Below, piece by piece: positions 22,114 through 33,303 of a stretch of DNA of 64,000 nucleotides. Position numbers and translations under genes: made by a program. The notes beneath the pieces are model-generated. The model made no database searches. It saw only the letters and a list, made by a program, of their open reading frames with translations, and was not told the origin of the DNA. Each line of letters begins with the position of its first letter. Positions within the stretch are counted from its first letter, which is position 1. Where the stretch lies: positions 2,562,001 to 2,626,000 of the forward strand of contig OX031060.1 in assembly GCA_943736015.1 (NCBI GenBank). The letters are read 5' to 3'. This DNA is from Tridacna crocea (lineage: Eukaryota > Mollusca > Bivalvia > Cardiida > Cardiidae).

Positions 22114-22930
22114 TTGCCTAGTAGCAACGTGAAGGATGGTAATCTTCGGCGGTGTGGTTTGCATAGTCATGCCACGTAACAGGGACACCATACAGATCGT
22201 GTTCAAAAATATATTGTACATAAACCAGTCGTGAAGTCTTTGTAGCAACTAATTGTGATTTTAGAAATTGGTTTGGTGTTTATATAACTCCATATTTATC
22301 AAGAAAGACAAACCTGTAAAGTTTTAACAATGTACCATTTAAAGCTGACATACGTCTATAGTATTTTATCAGTATTTTAGGCTTGAATCGTACAATGCCA
22401 CTGAATATAATTGTATAGAAAGAAAGGCGTCCAAGCAAACAAAATTGACTTTTACCCCAGTGCCCGCGCCTAGGACATGTGAGAACCAGGATACACTCGA
22501 AAGAAATGCTTGGTGCTGTGATATCATAAGATTAATGTGGAAAGCAGCATGAAAAATCATGCAATAATAAACAATGAATAATTACCTGCGCTGACTCTCT
22601 TCTGTGCCATTTAGAAGTGCTGAAGGGAAACAAATAAACCTGCAGGCGATCTAATAATGATAACAACATGTGCACATCACACATCAATACCTAATTCATG
22701 AGAGAATACAAAACCATGAAGTAGATCAAAATTCAACACCTTCACCGAAAAAGTAGGTATTCAAAATGTCTTTTAGGCCCGGGTATATTTAATAACGAAA
22801 AGTTTCGTGTGCACATTCTGTGACTCTCGTACTAAAAAGCTGCTATCATGTTTAGATGCAGGTGTATTTGACATGTTTCAAATTTCTTGATTGCTTTCCT
22901 TCTATTTCTACGCTAATCCATCTTTTGCAG
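22114..22930. other. intron, no recognised feature
   Basis: Unique-looking AT-rich sequence leads to the acceptor of FN3 domain 2. No repeat or exon was identified. Confidence 0.35.
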
Positions 22931-23191
22931 AACCGTTGCCTATACAAAACATAACATTCGATAGTTATGGTGAGAATTATACGACTGTAGAATGGTGGAA
23001 TGATCCGGAACTACCCTGCAGCAGTTATTATGTTTTTGTGAACGAGGCACTGGTAGATACTTTACCTAGACAAGGAAACACGTCCATTTACAATGTCACG
23101 AATCTGACGGGTGGAATGGATTACATTATTGAAGTCATTTCGCACGTACAAGGGCAAAACAGCACCCCGTTTAAAGACGTGTTTTATACTA
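22931..23191 (+). CDS. exon: FN3 domain 2
   Basis: The acceptor TCTTTTGCAG ends at 22930 and the donor GTAATT starts at 23192, giving 261 nt in phase 1-1. The segment opens EPLPIQNITFDSYGENYT, has TTVEWWNDPELP for the B strand and NLTGGMDYIIEVISHVQGQN for strands E-F, and ends VFYTS. Six NxT/S sequons are present (NIT, NYT, NTS, NVT, NLT, NST), an unusually dense set for 87 residues. It lacks cysteine pairs beyond one Cys near residue 38. Confidence 0.88.
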
Positions 23192-23239
23192 GTAATTGTG
23201 TACTTACTTTAAATTAGATTAGATTAACATATTATTTAA

Positions 23240-23461
23240 CCCTTTACCACACAATCCCAACTTTTAACACTTCTGTGACAGAAGCCTATTGAAAACATTG
23301 TGAGAAAAGAAGAAAATGCTGGTAACCAGCAGTTTCTCCTTTTCCCGCAACGTTTTCTTCCCTTCCGAAAACAAATTTTAATTCTGTAGCCACATTCATT
23401 TTGTCCTCTGCAAACGCTTTCAATTTGGACCAGTTTAAAATTTTGTCATTTGGTAAAAGGG
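23240..23461. repeat. palindromic MITE, TTAA-flanked
   Basis: TTAA at 23236-23239 and 23462-23465 bounds a 222-bp element with ends CCCTTTACCACACAATCCC and TTTGGTAAAAGG. The central dyad is AAGAAAATGCTGGTAACC with its mirror. It lies 48 bp after the FN3-2 exon. Confidence 0.85.
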
Positions 23462-23630
23462 TTAAGGATATAATTTTCCATTAGAATTCCTTGTTTTCAA
23501 ACTACTCAGACTGTAATTTAGCCGCCTCTGATAGCTCTGCTAATTGTAAAATAAAAGTTAATTCTGTTTACTTTGTTGAAAATAAAATGGATTCAGCAGG
23601 TTGAAAAGAAAAAAAAAACTTTTGTATTAA

Positions 23631-23849
23631 CCCTTTCCTAAACGACAAACTTTTGGACTCTTCCAAACTGAAAGAGTTTGCAGACGACAGTTTTAGATTT
23701 GAGAAAGTGGCAGACAGTTCTCAAACAGGGTAGAAAACACTGTGGGAAAAGGAGAAATTGCTCGTTACGAGCAATTCTCCTTTTCCCACAGTGTTTTCAA
23801 AAGACTTTTACCGCAGACACGTAAAAACCAGGGCTTGTTTAGGAAAGGG
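23631..23849. repeat. palindromic MITE, AAATTG stem variant
   Basis: TTAA at 23627-23630 and 23850-23853 flanks it. The core reads GGAAAAGGAGAAATTGCTCG with its mirror. Its ends are CCCTTTCCTAAACGACAAAC and GTTTAGGAAAGGG, the opposite orientation to the neighbour at 23240. Confidence 0.85.
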
Positions 23850-23934
23850 TTAATAAAGAAGCACAGGTGAATGAAGAAAAAGTGTTGACATCCTGAATAG
23901 AATTTGATACTTTAATGACTACGATTGGTTGATT

Positions 23935-24215
23935 ATATGGTGTTTAACGCCGTTTTCAACAATATTTCAGTTATATCACGGCGGTCAGTGCACCTATCCA
24001 TGCTTTTATGTAGTATATTTTAACCAGTACTCCACACACTTTTCTTTCCAAGGCACTGGCTGCTTTCCCAACCATATTCAGCGATGGGAGAGAAATGAAT
24101 CTTGTCGCAATGACTATCATCAATCCAATGAAAAGTAGTGGCCGAGCCGGGATCGTAATCACAACCCCTTGTTCTCAAGTCCTGTACGCTACCGACTGAG
24201 CTACCGCAGGCTGGC
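23935..24215 (-). mobile_element. tRNA-derived SINE
   Basis: On the minus strand an A box TAGCTCAGTCGG (24192-24203) matches the Pol III consensus. The B box GATTACGATCCC (24149-24160) is close. The body ends in the ACGGCGTTAAACACC tail. The family is the same as at 11787. Confidence 0.85.
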
Positions 24216-24305
24216 TTATGACAACGATAAATGCAACTCTACCACATGGGATTACGTCAAACGTTTCATCTCTGCAGCATTATTTTACGGTTAACTAGAT
24301 TTGGT

Positions 24306-24513
24306 TTTCTGTGGCCTAGAGGTTAAAGCGTTCAGTTTGAAATCGCGAATTCCAGCTATCAGCTGACGCTGGCGGCGTTGTCACGCTGGATGTCCTTGGA
24401 TAAGGCACTGATGACTACCAACGTGGTGTTATATGATTGAGTGAACTATCAATCTGATCAAGCTGATGAGCTTGAAAGCGGCGTAAACTGTATTCAATCA
24501 AGTTTAAATCAAA
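24306..24513 (+). mobile_element. tRNA-derived SINE, diverged
   Basis: GTGGCCTAGAGGTTAAAGCG contains an A-box-like start. A TCCTTGGATAAGGCACTGAT core and a GCGGCGTAAACTGTATTCAA tail follow. The B box is eroded. It ends about 85 bp before the FN3-3 exon. Confidence 0.65.
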
Positions 24514-24597
24514 CAAGCCGAGTTTTGCTATAGCTCGCTGCAAGTGTGCTCGTATTCGTATCAGATTTTCTTTTATCTCTGTGTTTGATTTTACCAG

Positions 24598-24879
24598 GAC
24601 CTAAACCAGTGACGTCAGCAACTGTGACGGACGTCGGCACCCATTCGATTACAGTGCAACTCACAGTGCAACTCACAAATGAAGATGAGGGCGAAGACGA
24701 AAAATACCGCCTCTATGTGTTTCCAAATACCTCTATAGAGGCAGAAAACACCATAACCAGCACGAATAAAACTAACACAATTAGTGGTTTGAATCCCGGG
24801 ACACTATATACCATACGGATATACACGTATTACAAAGATCATGAAAGCGAGCGTTTTCGGACTATTATTGAATACACAA
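24598..24879 (+). CDS. exon: FN3 domain 3
   Basis: The acceptor TTTTACCAG ends at 24597 and the donor GTAAGT starts at 24880, giving 282 nt in phase 1-1. The segment opens GPKPVTSATVTDVGTHSIT and has ISGLNPGTLYTIRIYTYYKD as its E-F signature, ending EYTS. The B strand reads TVQLTVQLTNED, made by a 12-bp tandem duplication (ACAGTGCAACTC twice), and lacks the usual Trp. An acidic loop EDEGEDEKY follows. This is the least typical FN3 of the array, but length and ends fit. Confidence 0.85.
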
Positions 24880-25630
24880 GTAAGTTTCTTTTTTATTCGA
24901 AGTGTTGACGTCATCGGCAGCAACTCATGGTACTCATGGTACATGTTTGATTACGCTGCTCTTCATCGTGGTATCGTTAAACATTGAGCTAGATAAAGTT
25001 ATTCTGTTAAAGTCTATTAGTAGAATTTCAATGATTCGCGATGATTATTTCTCTGAGGTTTCGACCAATGATTCGACATGCTATAAATCACTTGTACCTG
25101 TATGATATATTGTTCTATATGAATAAATCAAAGCCTCAATATGAGGGAAAAAATATGAAACAAGTATAACTTATTTCAGAGGACAGGCTTTTCATCACAG
25201 GGTTGTGATTTTAAAGTCAAATCGCTATCTAGGGAATTTAAGAGGAATCATTGCAATAGGATAGATACATTCTTCTTTCATCCTTGAACGTGAAAATGGG
25301 CAAACTAACCGAGTATAATAAACCTGTTTCACTATCGTTCATTACCAATCTAAAGATTTATATTGTATCGATACGTTGAAATTCAACAGGCCGATATTAG
25401 ATTCAGGATCTAGTCCAAATAAACATATAAAAAGATGATTAGGCTAATTTATCTTTAGGTCAACAAACTGTTATATATATCCCCCCTGGCAATTTAAGAA
25501 TAAAAAAAAAAAAAGAGAAATTTATGTTATTCCTGGTTTTTCTTTTTTATTTGAAAACGGCTTGTTCATGACGTGAGCATAGTGTTATTCCTGTACATAG
25601 TGAATTGTTCTCGGAGTGTTTTTTTTGTAA

Positions 25631-25851
25631 CCCTTTCCCAAACAATCCCTGGTTTTTAATGGTCTGGAATAGTAGCCTTTAGAAAACATTGTAGGAAAAG
25701 GAGAAAATGCTGGTAACCAGCATTTTCTCCTTTTCCCACAATGTTTTCTATTTTATCATAGACAGAAATAATCGTTTCTGCAAGAGTTGAATTGTCGTCT
25801 GCAAATGCTTTCAATTTCGTCTAGTCCAAAAGTTTGTCATTTGGGAAAGGG
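25631..25851. repeat. palindromic MITE, near-perfect core
   Basis: CCCTTTCCCAAACAATCCCT on the left and CATTTGGGAAAGGG followed by TTAA on the right. The 67-bp centre (about 25685-25751) is a palindrome with one mismatch in 33-bp arms. The left target reads GTAA rather than TTAA. Confidence 0.85.
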
Positions 25852-26595
25852 TTAAAAAGAAGACTTCAAATTTCTTTCTTTTTTTTATCGAAAGACTTAT
25901 AACTTATTAATTTGAATTATATATCATGTTTTTTCTATGCAATATTTGTTTAGTTCTAGTGAACTTCTGAAACCTTTACTGGGCTTGTGGAAAATTAGTG
26001 TTCATAACATTTTGCTGAACATGATAATCACAAGTTTGCTGACTGCCAGTGATAATGCTATCACTGCATTACCACGTCATTCACATTCACAATGGTCAAA
26101 TTTGTTAATTATTTTACAACATACTCTGTATTATTCGTCAGAGCCTTATGTTACAGATACTGAATATTAAATTTTGAATATACTCAGCAAATACAATGTT
26201 TGGTTCACCCCTCTTTTTTTTCAAAAATGATTATCTGTTAAAGGAATCGTATTTTTCATTTCCGATAAATCAAGAAAATTGATGTGCGAAAGATTGTGAT
26301 AAGCGTGACGCTACACAACGAAATGGAAGTTACCTAATATTTTCTATCACCTTCAAAAACCCTGAGCGACGTTACAATTTTATATTTAAACAATCGAAAA
26401 CAACATGACTCTTAGACTAGTTTCGCATGTTGTTATTTCGTGATTATCTACTTCTTAATTTGTTTAGTAACAAGCCAGTATGTGAGGTGAATGACTAAAA
26501 TTAACATAGCTTCTTTTTATGGCTAGCTTAATTACTTCAATTTACTTCGCGTAAATTAGAAAGGCCGGTCAAAATGTTTGGGTGGTTCATCATGC

Positions 26596-26796
26596 AGCCA
26601 CGTAGGAAGCATTTCAAGATGGGGGGGGAGGGGGGGCGGCTAACTTCAAAATACTGAGATTTTTTGCTTGTTTGTTGCATTGCCCTAAGAACTCATATTT
26701 TAGTTATAATGATTTTCAAAATTATTTTTTTTTGGGGGGGGGGTGGCTGAGCTCCCCCTAGCCACCACCCCCCCCCCCGTTCCTACGGGCCTGTCA
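26596..26796. repeat. G-run element with inverted CGTAGGAA ends
   Basis: CGTAGGAAGC on the left and its partner GTTCCTACGG on the right enclose long G runs (about 26620-26638 and 26737-26747) and a C run (about 26768-26779). The G and C runs can pair or form quadruplexes. It resembles a short foldback repeat; there is no coding capacity. Confidence 0.5.
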
Positions 26797-27822
26797 TGTA
26801 CGCGTATCGGCTGAAGCTGATCCATTTCTTTTGAAATGCCAGATATCTATATGTGTGTTTATTTGCAAAAGGTGTCCCAGTCAGGGGTATTTTACCCACT
26901 GATTTTATTTGTTTCATCCGCTATTTGTTTCGAATTCCTGGTCGTAATAAAATTTTAGCGAGATGTAAAATTTACAGATCACAGATAGCAAAACTTTCAT
27001 CAGTCTACGGATGACTGCACATGTATCTTGTTTTAGTTGATAGTTTCCCCCTATTTGGATTTTCATGCTGCACACCAATAAACCCAATAAACAACACCTA
27101 TCTCCATGTGGTAATTCTTTGCTGTTAGATTTACAATCGGTTTATTCTGTTACTAAACAAGGTCGAAACTAGTATTTACATACTTTTCCTTTTGGCATAC
27201 TAGCCCAAATTTAGTGCAAGATTTGAAGGTATGGAATTACAGAAATAAGTCAGTGTTCGTCTATTAGAGACATTTAAAAAAAATCAGAATAAAGAAAGAA
27301 AAAAAAAAAAATCGAGAAAAAGAAATAACCTAGATGGGTCAAATATTAAGATAAAAATACACTTTGCATAATTTCTAAGCTCGCCAAGAGTAGGACCACG
27401 TCTTCACTTTTTGAGTTAGTTGCAATGATAATAGGAAAACTGGACTTTTTGATCGGCGCTTTTGGGACTTTTCTTGTAAGAAAATAGATCAAAAGCAAGT
27501 TTTTTGCATAACTTGTTTACATAGATTTTATCGAAAGAGAGAAAACTAAGTATAGTAACTCGCAATAACTTGAGTGTTGTTAAAAAATCTAAACTTTTGA
27601 TGAAGTACAAGAATATGAATTAAAGATGGTTGTTTCTCTAGCCACCTCTGGTAGCATAAAACTCTTTCGGTTCACAAAAACCAACCTCTCTGCTATGGTA
27701 CTTTATGTCATTTTCTTTGAGTTGCATTTTTTTTAACATGTGAATATTTATGTTATTGTTAGTGTCTACATGTCACCATTGACAAGCAATTCTTTTCCAC
27801 ATTCTGTGATTGTATTTGATAG
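26797..27822. other. intron, no recognised feature
   Basis: AT-rich sequence with a poly-A tract near 27296-27310. No repeat family or exon was identified before the FN3-4 acceptor. Confidence 0.35.
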
Positions 27823-28095
27823 GACCATTACCGCCGAAGAACTTGAATGCAACAGAAATACTGGAAAGTTCTCTAAATCTTCAATGGACTATGAGTGATA
27901 GAAGGTTTGACGAGTACATTCTGGAATATTCTACACTTGATGACATGGACAATATAACTATTTCTATAAAAAATACGACAGTCCTAAGTTATCCAATTCG
28001 AAGTCTCACATCCGGATCTGGTTACTTCTTTCGGCTTTACTCGGCGATGAACGGCACGAAAAGCTTGGAATCTGCTGTTTATGAAGTATACACAA
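27823..28095 (+). CDS. exon: FN3 domain 4
   Basis: The acceptor GTATTTGATAG ends at 27822 and the donor GTAAGT starts at 28096, giving 273 nt in phase 1-1. The product opens GPLPPKNLNATEILESSLNL and has LNLQWTMSDRR with the B strand Trp. It continues with FDEYILEYSTLDD and LTSGSGYFFRLYSAMNG, closing VYTS. The order is a textbook FN3. Four sequons are present (NAT, NIT, NTT, NGT). The acceptor's pyrimidine tract is weak. Confidence 0.9.
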
Positions 28096-28627
28096 GTAAG
28101 TCAAGCTCGTTTTGGGGAGGGGGGTGGGGGAGAGGTTAAATATGAAGTTTCTTTTCTTTCAGCACTATCTGCGGCTAGATGGCATTCCACAGATACACAT
28201 CTATCTAATTTGCATATTTTGGGTAGAGAAGCGGAGTAATTTTTCATAACAACAACCGGTACATCTACTTTGAATTTTAAATGAAATCAATGTTTGCCCA
28301 ATAAAACGCTACTTGGTGCCATTTATTCAGCTACGATCAGCTATCACGTACCCTATGCATCGACCATTTATTAAAACAGCCCCCACATGCTTGGGTAATA
28401 GGCTTATAGCTTCGAAATAAGCCCTACTTTTCCGAGGTATAAGGGGGGTGGATGATACGTCATAGCAGACGAGTCGAATCTTCGAAGAATATGATATGGA
28501 ACAGACAACGTTTCTTTCAGTTCATTTTACTGGTATGGAGAAAAGAGAACTGTTTTATTAAAATGTAAAATATCCATGTTCTTATACTCATGATGTAAAC
28601 ATAAAAAAATAATGCGAGCAACAATTG

Positions 28628-28820
28628 TTTTAACCTTTGCCACATTGATTCGAACTTCAATGAACCTTTGCTGATTATCGCCATTTTCTGTTTTCTTTTT
28701 TCCCCACACAGTTTTTTACCCTATCAAAGACAATGTCCATCATTTTGAGCTGCATTGAACTTGTCATCTGCAAACCTTCTCAGTGCAGATAAAATGACAT
28801 TATACCTATGCGGTAAAAGC
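28628..28820. repeat. degenerate palindromic MITE
   Basis: TTTTAACCTTTGCCACATTG at the left and TGCGGTAAAAGCG at the right match the family ends. The central palindrome is largely eroded (one half ends TTTTTTCCCCACACAG). Confidence 0.5.
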
Positions 28821-28906
28821 GACGTTTTATCCCCCAAAATTGATACATCCCTGAGAAAAAATGCTTTTGTGGATATCGCACGTGAAATACTTAATATCCT
28901 GCTTAA

Positions 28907-29127
28907 CCCTTTCCAAAACGACAAACTTTTGGACAAGACCAAATTGAAAGCATATGCAGACGACAATTCAACTCTTGCTGAAAAGATGGTTTCTGTCTAT
29001 GATAGGGTAGAAAACATTGTGGGAAAAGGAGAAAATGCTGGTTACCAGCATTTTCTCCTTTTCCCACAATGTTTTCAAAAGGCTACTATTCCAGACCCGT
29101 AAAAACCAGGGATTGTTTGGGAAAGGG
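28907..29127. repeat. palindromic MITE with perfect 67-bp palindrome
   Basis: TTAA at 28903-28906 and 29128-29131 flanks a 221-bp element. Positions 29010-29076 are a perfect palindrome: 33-bp arms around one central T at 29043, reading CATTGTGGGAAAAGGAG then AAAATGCTGG in the left arm. The ends are CCCTTTCCAAAACGACAAAC and GTTTGGGAAAGGG. Confidence 0.92.
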
Positions 29128-29204
29128 TTAATAAGTGAAATGAATTTTTCAAGCCTACAGTAAGTACTCTAATTTCTCCATTTCAACGATATTTTTAGAA
29201 GAAG

Positions 29205-29280
29205 CATCTCTCAATATCGGACACTGTAGATCCACAATCAGATTGCACATAAAGTGCAGTCGGATCTTGCTCTACATTGT
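29205..29280. repeat. short AGATCAGACTGCAC-type palindromic repeat
   Basis: CACAATCAGATTGCACATAA is followed by its mirrored half and TTGTCCGCAAAAG. Same family as 33003. Confidence 0.55.
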
Positions 29281-29932
29281 CCGCAAAAGTTCTTTGGGTC
29301 GCAATTGCAACACAAGTATTAAGATCGGAATATTCCCTGAACGTGCAATTGTTTTCACCTACATTTTCTGGTACCTTTTAAAACATTGTGAATAAGAGTC
29401 CCTATAAATCATTATCACCGTAAGTGTAATTATTATTTAAACTATTATAACCAGTGCTTTGATTTTTAGAAATTTCCATCTTCATTGTCATTAAAGAACT
29501 GAATGTTCTCTGAACATGCAGTTGTTTTCAGCTATATTTTCTGGTACTTTTTGAAATATTTTGAATAAGAGTACCTAGAAATAATTATCACCATAGGTGT
29601 AATTATTTTTGAAACTATTATATCCAGTACTTTGATTTTTTTCTAGAAATTTTCATCTTCACTGTCATTAAAACATGATTAGTAAATCAATCGATCGACT
29701 GATCAGTCGGTTGGTCAGTCTAAATTAGATTATAGTCGAAAGATAAATATGATCATGTAGCTATGGAACCAACTGTGTCGATAAAACCTTAATACTGAAA
29801 AGCACTGAGAAATACTCGTATGTATGATTCAAGGATTCGAATTTACCCCGAAGAGTCCAGATGCGAACGAGCATTGCTACCCCAGAACAAATTTAGCAAT
29901 ACCTTATAATCATACACATATGCCTTTTACAG

Positions 29933-30175
29933 AACCCAGCGGACCAAGCGAACCAACACTTACACAAAGAATGGACACAAGTATCAGTATACAGTTTCCT
30001 GATGACAACAACAGCTACACCAGCTATCAGATAGATGGACAACTTTACGATAGAAATAACGGATATATCACCATTCAGAATCTAACAGCTGGACAATATC
30101 ATACATTTACAATCTTTACGGTCGCCAACTACACGGAACTAAGTCTGAGCAATAAAACATATAAAGAATTCACAC
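29933..30175 (+). CDS. exon: FN3 domain 5
   Basis: The acceptor GCCTTTTACAG ends at 29932 and the donor GTAAGT starts at 30176, giving 243 nt in phase 1-1. It opens EPSGPSEPTLTQRMDTSI, then ISIQFPDDNNS (Phe in the Trp position), YTSYQIDGQLYD and NLTAGQYHTFTIFTVANYTE. At 81 residues it is the shortest single-exon FN3 here. The open frame continues upstream of the acceptor, but homology starts at the splice site. Confidence 0.85.
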
Positions 30176-30405
30176 GTAAGTTATTTGAAAAGCTTGTTGA
30201 GTAAGAGGCGGAGGGTGGGGGGCGTGGTTAGCTGATACGATTTTGATGAGTCACGCCCTGGCAACGGGGGTTTAATGCATCCCCCTGATACACTGTACCA
30301 ATTTAGTCATCACATACTTTTGGATCCATGTAATTATTTCCATTTATCAGTCGACTAGATCTGAATGTAGAATGGTCCATTTCCGAGTAGAAAATTTACA
30401 ATTAC

Positions 30406-30469
30406 CAAAAGGTTTTAACCCATGTCAGCCTGCGCGGATTGTGCAGGCTGACATGGGTTGAAACCTTTT
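30406..30469. repeat. short palindrome, AGCCTGCGCAG family
   Basis: AAAGGTTTTAACCCATGTCA, CAGCCTGCGC and the mirrored half form a dyad of about 28-bp arms. Related palindromes occur at 2435, 49195, 53836 and 53957. Confidence 0.75.
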
Positions 30470-31192
30470 GTAGATGGATTAACGCCCCCTTTTCTCAAAA
30501 CATAGCTCAAGTAATTTGAAGGTGGGATACCAAATCTGCGTATTTGTGCTCCTGAACGTTTCCTGTGTCTGTTGTCACCTTCTCAACTTTAGAGTTGCTC
30601 TGGCATTTATATTGTAAAATAGAATTAACATTATTTAGCTATATAGCATTAAAATGTGCGAAACTCTAATTCCTTTTGAAAACTACAGGCGTGACAGATC
30701 CCTAATGAAATGCAATTTTTGACTTCTCTGACAATTTAAAGACTTTTAGACTAGCAAAGTTGTGGAAAATAGAGCACTTGTTTTTCTTAAAGTTTTTGTT
30801 AAAGCTGATTCGACATGAGGTGCAAAAAGGTTTACAAACGAACTGTGAGAGGAAGAGAGGTCAATTTGATAAAGAACTTTCATACAGAAAAGTACTGGAA
30901 GTTCAGTCGAATCCATACTTAACTCTTTAACTCGTCTCATATTGAATAGAATTGTACTGTGCAAATTATAAAACACATTTGGGAAGTACTAGATAGATAA
31001 CAGTGGTAACTGCCTTAACGACTACTTTTTCGACTCATAACAATGTAAAGCATCAGCGGACAAGAATTTTTAAGTGGACAGACTTTTTGTGATAGTTAAA
31101 ATTCATTATGGTAAGAGGAAAAACAATTGGTGATGAGCACTTTATGCTTTTCCTAGAATATTTCCAGAAGGCTTTTTCAACAGGGTTCTTAA

Positions 31193-31404
31193 CGCATAAG
31201 GCATTTCTATTGTATATCTAATTGACCCTAAATAACAGCAAGGATGATGCCGTTTCTTATGTGTATATGACACTTTTGATAGAATAGAAAACATTGTGAC
31301 AGAAGGTGAAATTGTTCGTCCCGAGCAATTTCACCTTTTGCCACAATGTTTTCCAAAAGCTCGTACAAGCAATGCGTAGAAATGAGTATCTATGGAGTAA
31401 AGGG
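31193..31404. repeat. palindromic MITE, family B
   Basis: TTAA at 31189-31192 and 31405-31408. The left end contains GCATAAGGCATTTCTATTG, the right end is TATGGAGTAAAGGG, and the core is AGGTGAAATTGTTCGTCCCG with its mirror half. Confidence 0.8.
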
Positions 31405-31781
31405 TTAAAACACAAGAATGTCAACGGTTTACCCTTGTACCGACGATGCATTCTTTCTACGGCACTGTGGAGTTTGAAATATGATGAAAACATTAAAACC
31501 CCACTTTCTAGCATTTTGTCTATTGCCACTATGTTTAACATTCCTTAAAAGTCCGGTACACTCTCTGGTGGCTCATTTGATTTGTTGTCCATAAACTCTG
31601 TCACATGTAGCAAGTCTACTTACTACTTTGCCCACTGGTAAAGAAAGAACACTCGTAGATACAACGTTATTCGGAATTATTGTTAAAAAGGGGAATTTGC
31701 AATGTCTCCCTTTGTCAGGATGTTTTTTTCACATTGGTATTTAAAGCTTTAAATAATTTGCAAAGCAAAACATTTTTACAG

Positions 31782-32057
31782 TGCCAGAGCCACCATCGAA
31801 CATCACGTTTCCTGGAGAATTACTTCACGAAACAAATCTAACTGTGGAATGGGAAAACGTAACTGAAGGCAATGCTGATCGTTATTTTGTGCAATTTACG
31901 GTCGGGGATTCAATTATTAAAGAGTTTAACGATACGTCCTATGCTAACTTTTACGAGTTTACCAACCTGACGGCCGGGGTTAGATACAACGTGACAATCT
32001 ATTCTTTTTGGAATGGAGAACGCAGCTACAGAACACTGGAAGGATCAACGTACACAC
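31782..32057 (+). CDS. exon: FN3 domain 6
   Basis: The acceptor CATTTTTACAG ends at 31781 and the donor GTAAGT starts at 32058, giving 276 nt in phase 1-1. It opens VPEPPSNITFPGELLHETN, has LTVEWENVTEGN for the B strand, YFVQFTVGDS for C and NLTAGVRYNVTIYSFWNGE for E-F, closing STYTR. FN3-5 shares its NLTAG and its Thr-Arg closing pair. Sequons include NIT, NLT and NVT. Confidence 0.9.
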
Positions 32058-32096
32058 GTAAGTAGACTTTGAACTCCTGTGCCTCGATATCTTAAG

Positions 32097-32215
32097 GGTA
32101 GAAAACATTGTGTGAAAAGGAGAAAATGCTTGATACCAGCATTTCCTCCTTTTCACACAATGTTTTCTAAAAGCTTCTTTCTGCTCGTTCAAACTTGTGG
32201 TCATGTGGTAAGGAA
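32097..32215. repeat. palindromic MITE, core and right end
   Basis: GTGTGAAAAGGAGAAAATGC with its mirror, then TTCTTTCTGCTCGTTC and TGTGGTAAGG before a TTAA at 32216-32219. It begins only about 40 bp after the FN3-6 exon and lacks the left outer part. Confidence 0.7.
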
Positions 32216-32698
32216 TTAAAGAACTTGTTGATCACAAAATTAATACAGCTTGACTCCAGTGACGGTAAATATCTTTGAAATGCTAGAAAACAGGCACCTT
32301 CATTTGCCTTAAAAGCCTGCTCACTAGGGGTCATAAAGAAAGGCTAGTGTGTGGTAGAGGGTAAAGTCTCGAGAATTGGTGAGGTAAAGACTGTGCTTTA
32401 AATTCGGGTATAATCATTGGGATTATTTAAGTGTCACTTCCAGTGTTACAGTTCCTCTAAAAATATGTATTTTATACTGATGATGCCATTTGGTCTTCAG
32501 GTAATTGTGAATGAGACTTTTTTCCTGGAGAATGTCAAACATTGCAGTAGTTCTTATCGCTAGTTTGAGCCAAAGGTGTCGGTTGCGTGATTGAAAATTT
32601 ACAATATCTCTGTCTTTAAATAGAAAGGTATGCAACTCCGAATAACAGACCACTAGGGTAATGTAAATGTACAATACTGCCACAAAACGCATGAACAT

Positions 32699-32842
32699 CT
32701 TATAAACTGTTAATATATTTATCTTTACAACAAAGATACGGTAACAAGCAGAATCGCAATAAAAAACACCGAAAAAAGTCGTTAAACTTCATGAACGGTC
32801 AGGTTCTTTGTTGTAAAGATAAATATATTAACAGTTTATAAG
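32699..32842. repeat. foldback with perfect 37-bp arms
   Basis: 32699-32735 and 32806-32842 are perfect inverted copies (CTTATAAACTGTTAATATAT begins the arm) around a 70-bp loop. Confidence 0.85.
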
Positions 32843-33002
32843 ACATATAATTGTAGAGACATAGAGGAAGAATGTTGAAGAAAAGTGGACCAAGATGAAA
32901 CTAAATACATGTAGTACTACCGAAACTTTTTGTCGAGAGATCCTTTATTTCTTTTTTTAAATGCTCAGGCAGCTAAGCGCAACCAACTGACCTTTTGCGG
33001 AC

Positions 33003-33065
33003 ATCGTATGTCAAGATCAGACTGCACAGAACGTGCAGTCTGATCTTGGATCTACACTGTCCGAT
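33003..33065. repeat. short AGATCAGACTGCAC-type palindrome
   Basis: CAAGATCAGACTGCACAG with the mirrored GTGCAGTCTGATCTTG, ending ACACTGTCCG. It is the best-preserved copy of this short family in the window. Confidence 0.7.
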
Positions 33066-33303
33066 AAGGAGATATTTTCCCAACAAGAAGACCTTTCAAA
33101 CACGGACATCTGGGGTTTTTACTATCGGTTCGAAAGTTTCATTCCTTTTATTTACCAGGATAAGAGTTAAGATTGTGGCATTGATTGAAATCAATTATAC
33201 CTGCTTTGTATATGAAGAATAATTAATTTAACAGACCCAGTTGGATTGTTACTGCCGCGAGTTAGGTTTCTTCGGAAAATTCTGTATGCCATTGTATTTT
33301 CAG

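Noticed and set aside
26596-26796. Functional G-quadruplex regulator
   Set aside because: The G and C runs lie in an apparent foldback repeat deep in an intron. Nothing links them to a promoter.
29010-29076. microRNA precursor
   Set aside because: Perfect palindromy and about 30 dispersed TTAA-flanked copies point to a MITE core. Small-RNA data would be needed to say more.
31306-31548. 80-codon ORF and the overlapping minus-strand ORF
   Set aside because: Both are carried by a palindromic MITE and its flank.
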